Shown here in pieces: positions 8,174 through 17,300 of a stretch of DNA of 64,000 nucleotides; the stretch's first letter is position 1; every line of letters starts with the position of its first letter. Origin of the DNA: Bacillota bacterium (GTDB taxonomy: Bacteria > Bacillota > Clostridia > Acetivibrionales > JAEXSP01); contig JAEXSP010000032.1 in NCBI GenBank assembly GCA_023453795.1, positions 128,200-192,199 of the forward strand, read 5' to 3'. The translations under genes and the position numbers were made by a program. Under the pieces are notes generated by a model, which searched no databases, was not told where the DNA came from, and worked only from the letters and a program-made list of their open reading frames with translations.

Positions 8174-8692
8174 ATGGACAGCTATAAGCTAATAGAGAAA
8201 GCACTAAAAGATTACAAGTTCAACAAAGGAAGAATAGGCTTTTTAAAAAACCAGCTTGATAATATAACGCCTGAAACCTACAATGAATACATTGAAGGAG
8301 CTATGTTCATTCCGGGATATTCAGGGGCTGTACCAAAGTTTATTTCGGAGGGCGGCAGGGAAGTCTGCCAGCTGAACAAGGTGGAAGAGACCTCTGTGAA
8401 CTATAGGGGCGGTTGTTCAGACATGTATATAAAGGCTGTAAATGAAATTAAAAAGGAATTGTCTGTCCTCAGATTTTATACGCTTATTGTAGACGATTCT
8501 CTAACGGTTTTGGAAAAAATCAATCCCAAGTACAAAATAATAATTGAAAGGTATTACATTAGCAGTGAGAGCATGGATAATGTAGCAAGCATGATTCACC
8601 TCAGCCGAAGCAGATGCTATAATCTTTGCAAGGATGCAATCCAGTATATGGCAAGAATAGTATTCGGGAAGGGCCACCTTGACGCGGTGTAA
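8174..8692 (+). CDS. ArpU/sigma-like phage transcription regulator
   Basis: 172 aa, ATG with AAGGAGG about a dozen bases upstream. The C-terminal 60 residues (INPKYKIIIERYYISSESMDN, then VASMIHLSRSRCYNLCKDAI) look like sigma region 4/ArpU-type helix-turn-helix, the late-gene regulators found near lysis genes in Gram-positive prophages. The N-terminal half, with a 'TPETYNEYIEGAMFIPGYSG' segment, is unrecognised. It may control late transcription of the tail/lysis genes. It follows a 235-base gap after the amidase in which I see no gene. Confidence 0.6.
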   Translation: MDSYKLIEKALKDYKFNKGRIGFLKNQLDNITPETYNEYIEGAMFIPGYSGAVPKFISEGGREVCQLNKVEETSVNYRGGCSDMYIKAVNEIKKELSVLRFYTLIVDDSLTVLEKINPKYKIIIERYYISSESMDNVASMIHLSRSRCYNLCKDAIQYMARIVFGKGHLDAV

Positions 8693-8981
8693 AAAGCGGA
8701 TGCAGGTATAAGTCCGAATATGTTTTGCTCTGGGGGCTATGTCAAACGGAACATGTAAAGGTGCAAGATATTTGGAATTTCTTGCAATCACCATAAGGCC
8801 AGGCTTAAATAGGTGCTTATGTAGGGTAGGGTAAATACTAACGGAACAGATTATTTCCAGATGAATGTTGTAGCATCATAAAGAAGACAATCTTATGCAG
8901 TAAGGGCTTGTGACGTACAGGCCCCTTTTTATGCCCTCATACGGAGGGCTTTGTAACTATAAAGTGGAAAGGGTGGTTATA
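8693..8981 (+). other. Noncoding stretch with hairpins before the holin
   Basis: No ORF with a credible start. The region contains an inverted repeat GCAAGA...TCTTGC near 8762-8785 and ends in the terminator at 8904-8930. The base composition is not unusual. It could be the 5' leader of the holin or a small RNA; no known RNA family is recognised. Confidence 0.4.
8904..8930 (+). terminator. Intrinsic terminator upstream of holin
   Basis: Eight-base stem GGGCTTGT/ACAGGCCC (one G·U pair) around the loop GACGT, followed by CTTTTT. The holin start lies 51 bases further on, so this either ends the regulator transcript or acts as an attenuator for the holin. Confidence 0.75.
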
Positions 8982-9449
8982 ATGGAAAATGCAGCAACAA
9001 AAGGCGCTATGGGAGTTGTGGCCGGGGTGTTCGGATACCTTTGCGACAGTTTCAATGCACTGCTGGTGGTGCTTGGAATACTGATGATAGTTGATTATTT
9101 GACGGGTGTTACCGTGTCATTAAAGAAAGGGACTTTTGATAAGAACATGGGCATATGGGGCGCTGTCAAAAAGCTGTTTTATGTGCTGATAGTACTTTTG
9201 GGCTTCCTGGCGGACTACACCATATCGGATATCGCAGCAAGGGCCGGAATTGACTTCAGTACCCAAGGACTGCTTGGAATCGCCGTTACTCTATACCTTA
9301 TCGGCAATGAAGGGTTGAGTATCACTGAAAACTGGGTGATTCTAGGACTCCCATCGCCCACATTCCTTACGAAGGCATTTGGATTTATGAAGGATCAGTC
9401 TGGAAAGTTAGTAAAAATACCGGAAGAGGAGAAGAAGGTAAAGGTATGA
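8982..9449 (+). CDS. Phage holin, phi-29/Cph1 (holin 4) family
   Basis: 155 aa from the ATG at 8982, behind GGGTGG; the frame is open back to 8910 but that part overlaps the terminator. Four hydrophobic segments are visible: GVVAGVFGYLCDSFNALLVV, LGILMIVDYLTGV, LFYVLIVLLGFLADYTI and LGIAVTLYLIGNEG. The DYLTG motif and the KNMGIWGAVKK loop are typical of the holin 4 (toxin secretion/phage lysis) family. It forms membrane holes that release the amidase. The charged Lys/Glu-rich C-terminus (SGKLVKIPEEEKKVKV) is usual. Confidence 0.92.
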   Translation: MENAATKGAMGVVAGVFGYLCDSFNALLVVLGILMIVDYLTGVTVSLKKGTFDKNMGIWGAVKKLFYVLIVLLGFLADYTISDIAARAGIDFSTQGLLGIAVTLYLIGNEGLSITENWVILGLPSPTFLTKAFGFMKDQSGKLVKIPEEEKKVKV

Positions 9450-9848
9450 GCAAGAGGGGTTAATTCTTAAGGCTTGCACAATCCAAGGCCGGCGTTTGCG
9501 GCTATGTGTTCGGCTCACAGTGTTGATTAACAAAATAACTGACAAAACAAGAGATATGAAAGTTGCACGGGATATCGTGGGAAACTCCGATTCATCAAAG
9601 GGATTCAGTGGGACGCACGAGAAACCCCATGACAAATATTTTTGAGAATATGAAAACGTTAAATAATAAAAGAAGAAAGAGCACTTTATAAGCTTGGAAG
9701 CCCTATAGCACAAGGAGATAAGGTGCTTTTCTTATGCTTATATATAATTATACTAAGACTCCGGACAAATGAAAAGACCCATTGCGTGCTAACGATGGCT
9801 ATACTAGTTGAAACTTATTTATAAGTAATTTGAAAGGATGGATTAGAC
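9450..9848 (+). other. Intergenic stretch, no gene seen
   Basis: About 400 bases without a credible ORF. It holds a GGGACGCA/GTGGGAAACTCC-rich patch at 9570-9635 with inverted pieces, and a weak AGCAC...GTGCT hairpin with a T-rich tail near 9708-9732. No known RNA or attachment site can be named. Confidence 0.35.
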
Positions 9849-10670
9849 ATGAGTGAATATTTAGAGAAGGCAAAAGAAAAACTTGGATGGGGGTATGTAC
9901 TTGGTGCTGACGGTCGAATACTTACCCAAAAGCTATTGGATATATGGAAGTATAACTATCCGGCAAACGAGAGAGAACATGACACGGAGCTTGCGAAAAG
10001 GTGGATGGGAAAGCGTGTTTTAGACTGTAGCGGATATGTTATATTAAATGCTCAGGAGTGCAACTACCTTCCAAAGTCATATGACGATACTGCATCCGGG
10101 TTGTATTTTAACCAGTGTACACCGATTACAAAAGCAGAATTACGTCCTGAAGACCTTGTATTTATCGCAGACAATACCGGACATATACATCATGTCGGAA
10201 TATATGCCGGTGATGGAAAAGTCTATGAGGCGAAGAAAACAAGTGTGGGCGTAGTAATCGGAAATGTAAATAGGTTTAACAGGTTCGGCAGACCGATTTT
10301 TAACCCAAATATATTAACGGTCTACGATGCTATTTCTTACTACCACACTAAAGGTATCGTTACAGCAGATCAGGACATGAAGACAGACTTCAAAGGCGGA
10401 AACCTTTCTGTAACAAGATTTGGAGCATTGCTGGTAAAATCATCAGCATTACTGAACTATAGGGCTATTTCCGTCGAAGATGCTATTAAACAATGGTCTT
10501 CAAAAAAACTTAAAGATGGTACTCCTGTAATTGGCAGCCCACGCGACATGATAAAAGATTTTGAAGATGCCAAAAAGGATAAAAACCATAAGTTAAGTCC
10601 AACAAGATTTCAGGGATTTCTTATTAAGTCGATGCGGTATTTGAAGGAAGTTGGAGGCAAGGCAAAATAA
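9849..10670 (+). CDS. NlpC/P60-family cell-wall peptidase (second lysis enzyme)
   Basis: 273 aa, ATG behind GAAAGGATGG. The N-terminal 150 residues are an NlpC/P60-type cysteine peptidase: catalytic Cys in RVLDCSGYV, catalytic His in GHIHHVGIYAGDGKVYEA. These cleave stem-peptide bonds in peptidoglycan. The C-terminal 110 residues are unrecognised and contain two similar segments (NLSVTRFGALLVKSSALLNY and KLSPTRFQGFLIKSMRYL), a possible duplicated wall- or host-binding unit. No signal peptide. With the amidase it gives the element two hydrolases of different specificity. Confidence 0.78.
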   Translation: MSEYLEKAKEKLGWGYVLGADGRILTQKLLDIWKYNYPANEREHDTELAKRWMGKRVLDCSGYVILNAQECNYLPKSYDDTASGLYFNQCTPITKAELRPEDLVFIADNTGHIHHVGIYAGDGKVYEAKKTSVGVVIGNVNRFNRFGRPIFNPNILTVYDAISYYHTKGIVTADQDMKTDFKGGNLSVTRFGALLVKSSALLNYRAISVEDAIKQWSSKKLKDGTPVIGSPRDMIKDFEDAKKDKNHKLSPTRFQGFLIKSMRYLKEVGGKAK

Positions 10671-10700
10671 AGCCAGGTTCATGTATTGCATACGTAAAGA

Positions 10701-10910
10701 ATGGAGGCATATATCAACGCTTCAGCAATGTCTATATTGGAAAAGACTTATTTTGAACATCTACGATCTAGTTGGAAAGTTGCTTTTAAAAGTCTGATTG
10801 ATTTTGCAGAACATGAAGAACTTATAAAGAAGATAGTTGAGAAGCTTAAAATAGAGGATATTGACATTCTCAAAACGGTACTTTATTACATTATTGGAAT
10901 GAGTTTGTGA
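10701..10910 (+). CDS. Small hypothetical protein, start uncertain
   Basis: A 69-codon frame of helical, charged sequence ending TVLYYIIGMSL. The GGAGG at 10703 lies inside the first codons and is not well placed for either ATG (10701 or 10728). It may be the tail of a truncated gene, since IS debris follows directly. No homologue recognised. Confidence 0.3.
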   Translation: MEAYINASAMSILEKTYFEHLRSSWKVAFKSLIDFAEHEELIKKIVEKLKIEDIDILKTVLYYIIGMSL

Positions 10911-10980
10911 ATTTTTTTGAGGAGTTAATATAATCCTAAAGGAAATCTACTTTTTTTATGGAAATTTAATTGTAATATAA

Positions 10981-11421
10981 TTGGAATTACCTCTTTTACC
11001 GCTGACCTCAAACCTATCTACAAGGCACCGACCTTCTGGCTCTGCAGGAGCAGGATGCTTTCGATGTCAAATGGGGCTCGAAATATCCCAATGCAGTACG
11101 CTATGGCGTAACAATTGGGAGGAACTCAGTGGGTTTTTCAAGTATCCACAAGAAATCAGGAAAATCATATATACAACCAACGCAATAGAAGATTTCAATC
11201 GGCAGCTGCGGAAAGTGACCAAAACAAAATTGGTTTATCCATCCGATGAAGCATTGATGAAATCGCTCTGCTTGGCTGTCCGTGGACTGGACGGGTCCAA
11301 GGGCTGGGGAACGATCCTTGATCTACTCATGATTTACTTTGATGGCGACCAACTTTCGTCCATACTAATCCCATTACCCCTGCAAGATATAGCCAGCCTT
11401 CTTCAATCCAAATATATGTAA
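10981..11421 (+). pseudogene. IS256-family (mutator) transposase C-terminal remnant
   Basis: The stretch encodes pieces of an IS256-type transposase in different frames: LKPIYKAPT near 11005, LLALQEQDAFDVKW, then WRNNWEELSGFFKYPQEIRK and IIYTTNAIEDFNRQLRK in the last frame. The last piece is the conserved C-terminal DDE region. At least two frameshifts and loss of the 5' half make it non-functional. It marks the right flank of the prophage tail region as an insertion-prone site. Confidence 0.8.
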
Positions 11422-11489
11422 TATCATTTACCCATTTCTCATTTGATTTCTCAGCTTTAAAACTTTAAAGCACTGATTTAAAAGGATCT

Positions 11490-11600
11490 CAGCAACCGGT
11501 GCATATTTCGGTCGCATCCGGACACTGATTCCGGCAACATCCGGATAGCATTTCGGAATTATCCGTACAATGTAACGGCACATCCGGACACCTTGTCGAG
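11490..11600 (+). repeat. IS21-type terminal repeats
   Basis: Four imperfect direct copies of an ATCCGgac...CCGG unit begin near 11516, 11539, 11561 and 11582 (period 21-23 bases). Multiple short terminal repeats of this kind mark the ends of IS21-family elements and bind the IstA transposase. The istA remnant follows immediately. Confidence 0.7.
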
Positions 11601-11631
11601 TTAATAAAACAACTGTTACTCTTTAATCAGA

Positions 11632-11947
11632 ATGATTAGAGGGGGCAGATCGATGAGGAGGCTGGAAATGCTGAAAGCAAGAGAAATTTTAAGACTAAAA
11701 CATGAAATAGGACTATCACTAAGAGAAATCGGTCAAGCCTGTAACTGTGGCAATCAACAGTATCGGAGATTCTTGAGAGAGCCAAAAAGGCAGGAATATC
11801 ATGGCCAATCGACCTTGATGACAAACAATTAATGGCAATGCTTTATCCACCGTTAGAAGGCAAGTATTTCAGGTACATTCCTTTTGCAACTGTAGAATCA
11901 GAAAGCGACATAAGCGGAAGCGCGATAACAGGCATTGCCCATCAGAG
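11632..11947 (+). pseudogene. IS21-family istA 5' remnant, frameshifted
   Basis: The first 45 codons read as the IstA helix-turn-helix region (EILRLKHEIGLSLREIGQAC). A one-base shift near 11757 moves the homology to another frame (TVSEILERAKKAGISWPIDL, then DDKQLMAMLYPPLEGK). The copy then breaks off near 11880-11945. No catalytic domain and no istB remain, so it is a dead 5' fragment. Confidence 0.8.
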
Positions 11948-12192
11948 ATGAAGAAAAAAATAAATATGTGAAAAAGTTTCCGAACTTCTACTTATGTGAC
12001 TTGACAAAAAAGAGCATTATACTTAAACTTAAAATCAAGAAATATCTGTCGAAATTTGCAATAAAATAATATATTACCAAGATTATGAGAGTGACTGATT
12101 TCTTAATGATATAATCTTTTTGCTTCAGTGTTAAATTATTTATACAGACATAATAAAAGAATTAATTTTTAATTATTAATGGTATATAAATG
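11948..12192 (+). other. AT-rich intergenic stretch, nothing recognised
   Basis: AT-rich, no ORF with a start and ribosome site; probably the upstream region of the secreted-protein block. Confidence 0.4.
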
Positions 12193-12240
12193 AAAAATAA
12201 TAGCTGAAGGAATAAATTAGCTGTTATTTTTTGTTTTGCT
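12193..12240 (+). terminator. Long AT-rich hairpin with T run before the first subtilase-like gene
   Basis: Thirteen-base stem (12193-12205 with 12219-12231, one G·U pair) followed by TTG TTTTG. It lies only 33 bases upstream of the ATG at 12273, so it is either the end of an upstream transcript or an attenuator in the leader of this gene. Confidence 0.55.
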
Positions 12241-12272
12241 TGAAATATTTAATAAAAGGTTGGAGAAACAAA

Positions 12273-14282
12273 ATGAAAAAGAAACTGATCGCATCAATTA
12301 TGGCAGGGGTATTTCTAATAAGCCAATGCCTGACTGAATATGGGATAGAAACTACAAGTGCAGAAAGTATAGAAAGCACATCTTCGATAAGCAATACTAC
12401 AATATTAACTGGTATTTCAAGCAGTTATACAACTGACAGGTACATAGTCAAATACAATAACAACGAAGACAAAGGACAAAAAGCAAATGACAAGTTTAAG
12501 AAAAAGCTTGAAAATAAAATTGAAAAATCAAATAAGGTAAGCAAAAAGATTTATAATCATATAATTTCAAGTTTTTCAAACTATGGTATTAATTCTGTTG
12601 ATGCTGTTCTAGGAGAAGATATATTTAGTACAATACCTTGCAACTATTATGGTTATTTTAGTGGGACTTCTATGGAGGCTGCTTTTGTCTCAGGTGAAGC
12701 CTTCGCAATACAAGCTATAAAAAAAGTTATAGATAGTTCTGATTTTTTGTACTCATCAAAGGATATAAAAGGGATCAATATATCTAATTCAATAACAAGA
12801 ATACCTTCAACTAATCAATTAACTATAACAGATAATAAAAATTGTTCGGTTTCAGATTTTGTATATCAACAAGGATCGAATTTATTCACACAACGAGGAG
12901 CCCTTGATTCAACGATTTATAGAACAGATATTTATGGAAGGGATATGGGAACTTTGGCTGATGTGAATGGGGATGAAAGGGCTGATTATTTAGTTGTATG
13001 GAAGGATTCAAATGGATCAAGAAATTTTACATCTTACTTATCTCAAGGAAATGGCACTTTTAGTGACCCAATAAATACAACGAGTAATGAACTATACATT
13101 CCTGAGACTACAGGGAGGGATATAGGAACCTTTGCAGATGTGACGGGAGATGGTAAAGCAGACTATATAGTACCATGGAGTAATGGGGGGGGTAGATATA
13201 TAGCAACATATATTTCAAAAGGCGATGGAACATTCAATGAGCTAATAAACACACCTAGTATTGGTTGTTATGTAGCGGATTCGATGGGAAGAGATATAGG
13301 AACCTTTGCAGATGTGACGGGAGATGGTAAAACAGACTATGTAGTACCATGGAATAATGGTGGGGTTAGATACATAGCGACATATGTTTCAAAAGGAGAC
13401 GGCACGTTTTATGAACTTATAAATACGCCAAGTATAGGGTGTTATACAGTAGACACAACAGGAAGAGATATAGGAAGCTTTGCTGATGTAACAGGAGATG
13501 GTAAAGCAGACTATATAGTACCATGGAGTAATGGGGGGGTTAGATATATAGAAACATATATTTCAAAAGGCGACGGAACATTCAATGAGCTAAAAAACAC
13601 GCCAAGTATCGGTTGTTATGTAGCAGATACAACGGGAAGAGACATAGGAAGCTTTGCTGATGTAACGGGAGATGGCAAAGCAGACTATATAGTGCCATGG
13701 AACAATTCAGGATTAAGGTATATAGCAACATATGTTTCAAAAGGAGACGGCATGTTTTATGAACTTATTAATTCATCAAGCAGCAAGGCTTTTTTTGCAG
13801 ATTTAACTGGAAAAGATATTGGTTGTTATGGGTGTATATCTCAAAACAGTAGAGCTGATTATCTGGTTGTAATGAATATAAACGGCTATAGAAAACTATT
13901 TACCTATTTATCAAATGGAGATGGAACTTTTAAAGAATCCAATGTTTCTACAAATTTTTCTATAAACTTAATAAATAACAAAGAATTCGATCTTATTATG
14001 AAAGCATCAAACATCAAAGATTTTTCGAGGTATCAATTTACTATAAAATATAATATTGCTGAGTTAGAATTACTTGATCTTTGTTCAAATACCTCACAAA
14101 AAGAAAACTCGGTGGGATTAATTGCTGATGCAGGTATTGGCATTACCTACTACTCTCCAGGAACAATAATTCTTACAATAAATAAACCTATACCATCTGG
14201 AATGGAATGGTCTGGAACAATTAATACAATAAGATTCAAATCAAAAATTAATGGACAATCTAGTATCTGCATTTGCTACTAA
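12273..14282 (+). CDS. Secreted subtilase-derived protein without catalytic Asp/His, with FG-GAP propeller
   Basis: 669 aa from the ATG at 12273 (TTGGAG upstream). Signal peptide KKKLIASIMAGVFLISQ, then the same S8 propeptide start as its neighbours (SSYTTDRYIVKYN). After about residue 95 the sequence jumps to the end of a subtilase domain (SNYGINSVDAVLGEDIFSTI, then the GTSMEAAFVSGEA serine motif). About 300 residues with the catalytic Asp and His are missing. Next come six FG-GAP/VCBS-type repeats of 58 residues (GRDIGTFADVTGDGKADYIV units, DxDGxxD-like calcium loops), and then the C-terminal β-sandwich domain shared with the two following proteins. It is probably not a protease; it may be a surface or calcium-dependent binding protein. 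The deletion is in frame and the gene is intact otherwise. Confidence 0.8.
   Translation: MKKKLIASIMAGVFLISQCLTEYGIETTSAESIESTSSISNTTILTGISSSYTTDRYIVKYNNNEDKGQKANDKFKKKLENKIEKSNKVSKKIYNHIISSFSNYGINSVDAVLGEDIFSTIPCNYYGYFSGTSMEAAFVSGEAFAIQAIKKVIDSSDFLYSSKDIKGINISNSITRIPSTNQLTITDNKNCSVSDFVYQQGSNLFTQRGALDSTIYRTDIYGRDMGTLADVNGDERADYLVVWKDSNGSRNFTSYLSQGNGTFSDPINTTSNELYIPETTGRDIGTFADVTGDGKADYIVPWSNGGGRYIATYISKGDGTFNELINTPSIGCYVADSMGRDIGTFADVTGDGKTDYVVPWNNGGVRYIATYVSKGDGTFYELINTPSIGCYTVDTTGRDIGSFADVTGDGKADYIVPWSNGGVRYIETYISKGDGTFNELKNTPSIGCYVADTTGRDIGSFADVTGDGKADYIVPWNNSGLRYIATYVSKGDGMFYELINSSSSKAFFADLTGKDIGCYGCISQNSRADYLVVMNINGYRKLFTYLSNGDGTFKESNVSTNFSINLINNKEFDLIMKASNIKDFSRYQFTIKYNIAELELLDLCSNTSQKENSVGLIADAGIGITYYSPGTIILTINKPIPSGMEWSGTINTIRFKSKINGQSSICICY
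12936..13984 (+). repeat. Tandem FG-GAP coding repeats, ~174 bp unit
   Basis: Six tandem units of 174-177 bp within the gene at 12273; the middle four (about 13113-13808) are near-identical at DNA level, showing recent expansion or gene conversion. Each encodes GRDIG-x-FADV...YIVPW. Confidence 0.8.
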
Positions 14283-14364
14283 TTAAGTTAAAAGCTAATT
14301 TAAATTGTTGAAATCGTAATAATTGCTATTATATTTATAAACATTTAAACTATGGGGGTATAAA

Positions 14365-17300
14365 ATGAAAAAAAAACTGACAGCATTTATCATTACATTG
14401 GTATTCTTGATGGTTCAATACATAATTCCATCTGGATTAGAACAAGTATATGCAGGGGAAACGAGCAACGGTCCAACTATGATAAGCAATAATGCAACAT
14501 CAACCGGCATTTCAAGCGGTTATACAACAGACAGGTACATAGTAAAATACAAGGAGAATAATGGAGACAAAGGACAAAGGGGCAGGAATAACCTTAAGAA
14601 AAAGCTTGAAGATAAAATTAAGCAATCAAAGAAGGTAAGAAGCAAAAAGAATTATGATCAGATAACCTTAAAGACAAAAGAAAAGCCTGATGACTTTATC
14701 AATCAAATGATGAAGGACAATGAGGACATAGAATATATCCAGCCGGACTATGAAATGAGCCTTTCATCAAATGACGCCAATTTCACCAGTCAATGGGGGG
14801 TGAACAACGGACAATCTGTCAGTGATGCAGTGTACGGGGAAAAACATATAGATGCAAATGTAGTACCTGCATGGGAGATCTCTCGAGGGGAAGGAATTAC
14901 AGTCGCTGTAATAGATACCGGAGTTGACATATCGCATGAAGATCTATCAGGGAATGTATGGACAAATGCGAAAGAGATAGCAGGGAACGGAATAGATGAC
15001 GATGGTAATGGATACATAGACGATGTGAATGGGTGGAATTTCTTTGATGATAACAATAAAGTATATAACCAAGCAACAGTGAACGAAGATGAGCACGGAA
15101 CGCATGTCTCTGGAATAATTGCTGCTGTAAAGGACAACTCCAAAGGGATTGCAGGAGTGGCACCAAAGGCAAAAATAATGCCTTTAAAGGTGTTCAAGAA
15201 CGGAACGGCTTACACAAGCGACATTATAGAGGCGATCGAATATGCTGAAAGCAATGGGGCAAAGATCGTAAACTGTAGTTGGGGGACTGCCAAGGACAAT
15301 CTGGCACTCAAAGAAACAATTCAGCAGTCAAAGATGCTGTTTGTCTGCGCAGTAGGAAACAGTGCTGCAAATATAGATACAAGTCCTGTATATCCGGCAT
15401 CCTATGGCTTAAACAATGTAATAAGCGTTGCATCAATAGACAAAAGCGGTAAGTTGACAAGTGCATCAAACTATGGTGAAAGTTCAACATCTGTAGCAGC
15501 TCCTGGGGAGGACATATACAGCACGCTTCCTGCCAATACATATGGTTCAAGGAGCGGAACATCCCTGGCAGCAGGATTCGTTTCAGGCGAAGCTGCTTTA
15601 ATCGTGAGCAGGTATGGTAACTTAACAGCTCAGGAAGTCAAACAGAGAATCATGAGTTCATCGGACAGGCTGTCAACGTTGGTTGGCAAGGTGAACAGAG
15701 GAAACAAGATAAATGTAAATAGCGCCTTATTGGGATTGAGCAGTGAACAGGTAATGAACATAGGAGAAAGCGGAGGCCAGCAGAATGGTTCACAGAATGT
15801 AGATGGTTATTCGACCTTCTATTCGACACCGCAAACAGGGTCCGGTACAATATTTTCTGTACCTGCAGGGGCTACAAATGGGCAGTTGAACATGACCCTT
15901 TCAGGCAATACGATCACAAACTTAAGACCTTTTAGCGGGACTACTTATACTGCTAAAAAAACTGATTTAGTTTCACAAAGCCCATATAGTGAAGAATTCA
16001 AGGTGGAGAGTCAGTATTCAGACGCTGTATATTATTATGATTTAAGCAATTATATTGGTAAATACCTATATATTACTGGCTACGCAAAAAAGGTTAGCGG
16101 TGAGGCATGTTTAGCACTATATCAAGATAACAACCAATTTCATTCTGCTAATACAGGAACAATAATTATTTCAACTTCGAGTACAAACTATCAAAAATTC
16201 AAGAAAAAAGTTTTGATAGATAATTCTACTCGATATCTTCGTATTTCTCCGCTATCAAGTGGTACAAACATGGAAATGCGAGTAGCAGACCTTGGAATAT
16301 ATGATTTGAGTTCAATGGGGATGGAGTCTAAGTCAGAAGATGAACTTGAAAAAACGATAAGATATGTTAGTGGAACACAAGCTGTTAATACAAAAAGAAT
16401 AAGAAGTGTAGGAAAGAATTTGGTTAGGAATGGAAATGGGGAAGAGGGGATTAGTTCATGGATAAATTTTTCAGCTGTAAAACTAAGCTTTAATTCAAAT
16501 CATTTTGTCCTTGAATCTCCTGTTGCTTGTGGATATGTATATCAAAAAATAAACGTAAAAAAGAACACAAATTATTGTTTATCTGCTGGTGGTATGACAA
16601 ATGGCTTAATAGGTATTGATGGATATGATGGTTATGACGGTGATGGCGCTTGGATGAATACTCAATTGGGATTTATCTCTACTGCAAGTCCATCAAGTAT
16701 ATTTAATACGGGGGATTATTCAACAATATGCGTTTTTTTAGTATCTTCTTCGACCCCAAATATTACTGCATACTTTAGTGAGGTTATGCTTTCAGAGGGC
16801 ACAACAGTACCGGAGTCTTACGAACCTTACAAAGAATCATCGTTGTTCATTCCAAATAAAATATGCATAAACTCTATAGGAAGCATGACAGATGAACTAA
16901 ACCTTAATACAGGTTTATATATAGATAGGATTAGTGATTTAATTAATTTAGATGGGAGTATTGCTTGGGGGTTTAATACTAATTTTTCCGGTTATAAACG
17001 TCTATTTGTTACTGGATTATTTTCTTATCCAGGATCATCACAAAACATACAATCAAATGTCATTAAATATAATGGTCAGAAAATAAATCAAATAACTGAT
17101 TGGGGAGCTATTGGAGCAGATACTTTCGTTGCAGGTGACGGAATAGATGTCAATCCATTGTATATAATGGTGGGTAATTCTGATTCTGGGTGGACGGATA
17201 CGATGATTCCTACAGTTGAAGAATTAAAAGCTTATTTTTACGGATGGAAGATGTGCGCTTCAGATGGAAGTTCCTATGTTTCGGGAACAAAGTACTGGAA

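Noticed and set aside
8693..8981. Diversity-generating retroelement template repeat
   Set aside because: No reverse transcriptase or Avd gene in the window, and no near-copy of a fibre 3' end.
9540..9640. c-di-GMP-I riboswitch
   Set aside because: GGGACGCA and GAAA pieces are similar, but the two-helix core order and the tetraloop receptor could not be matched.
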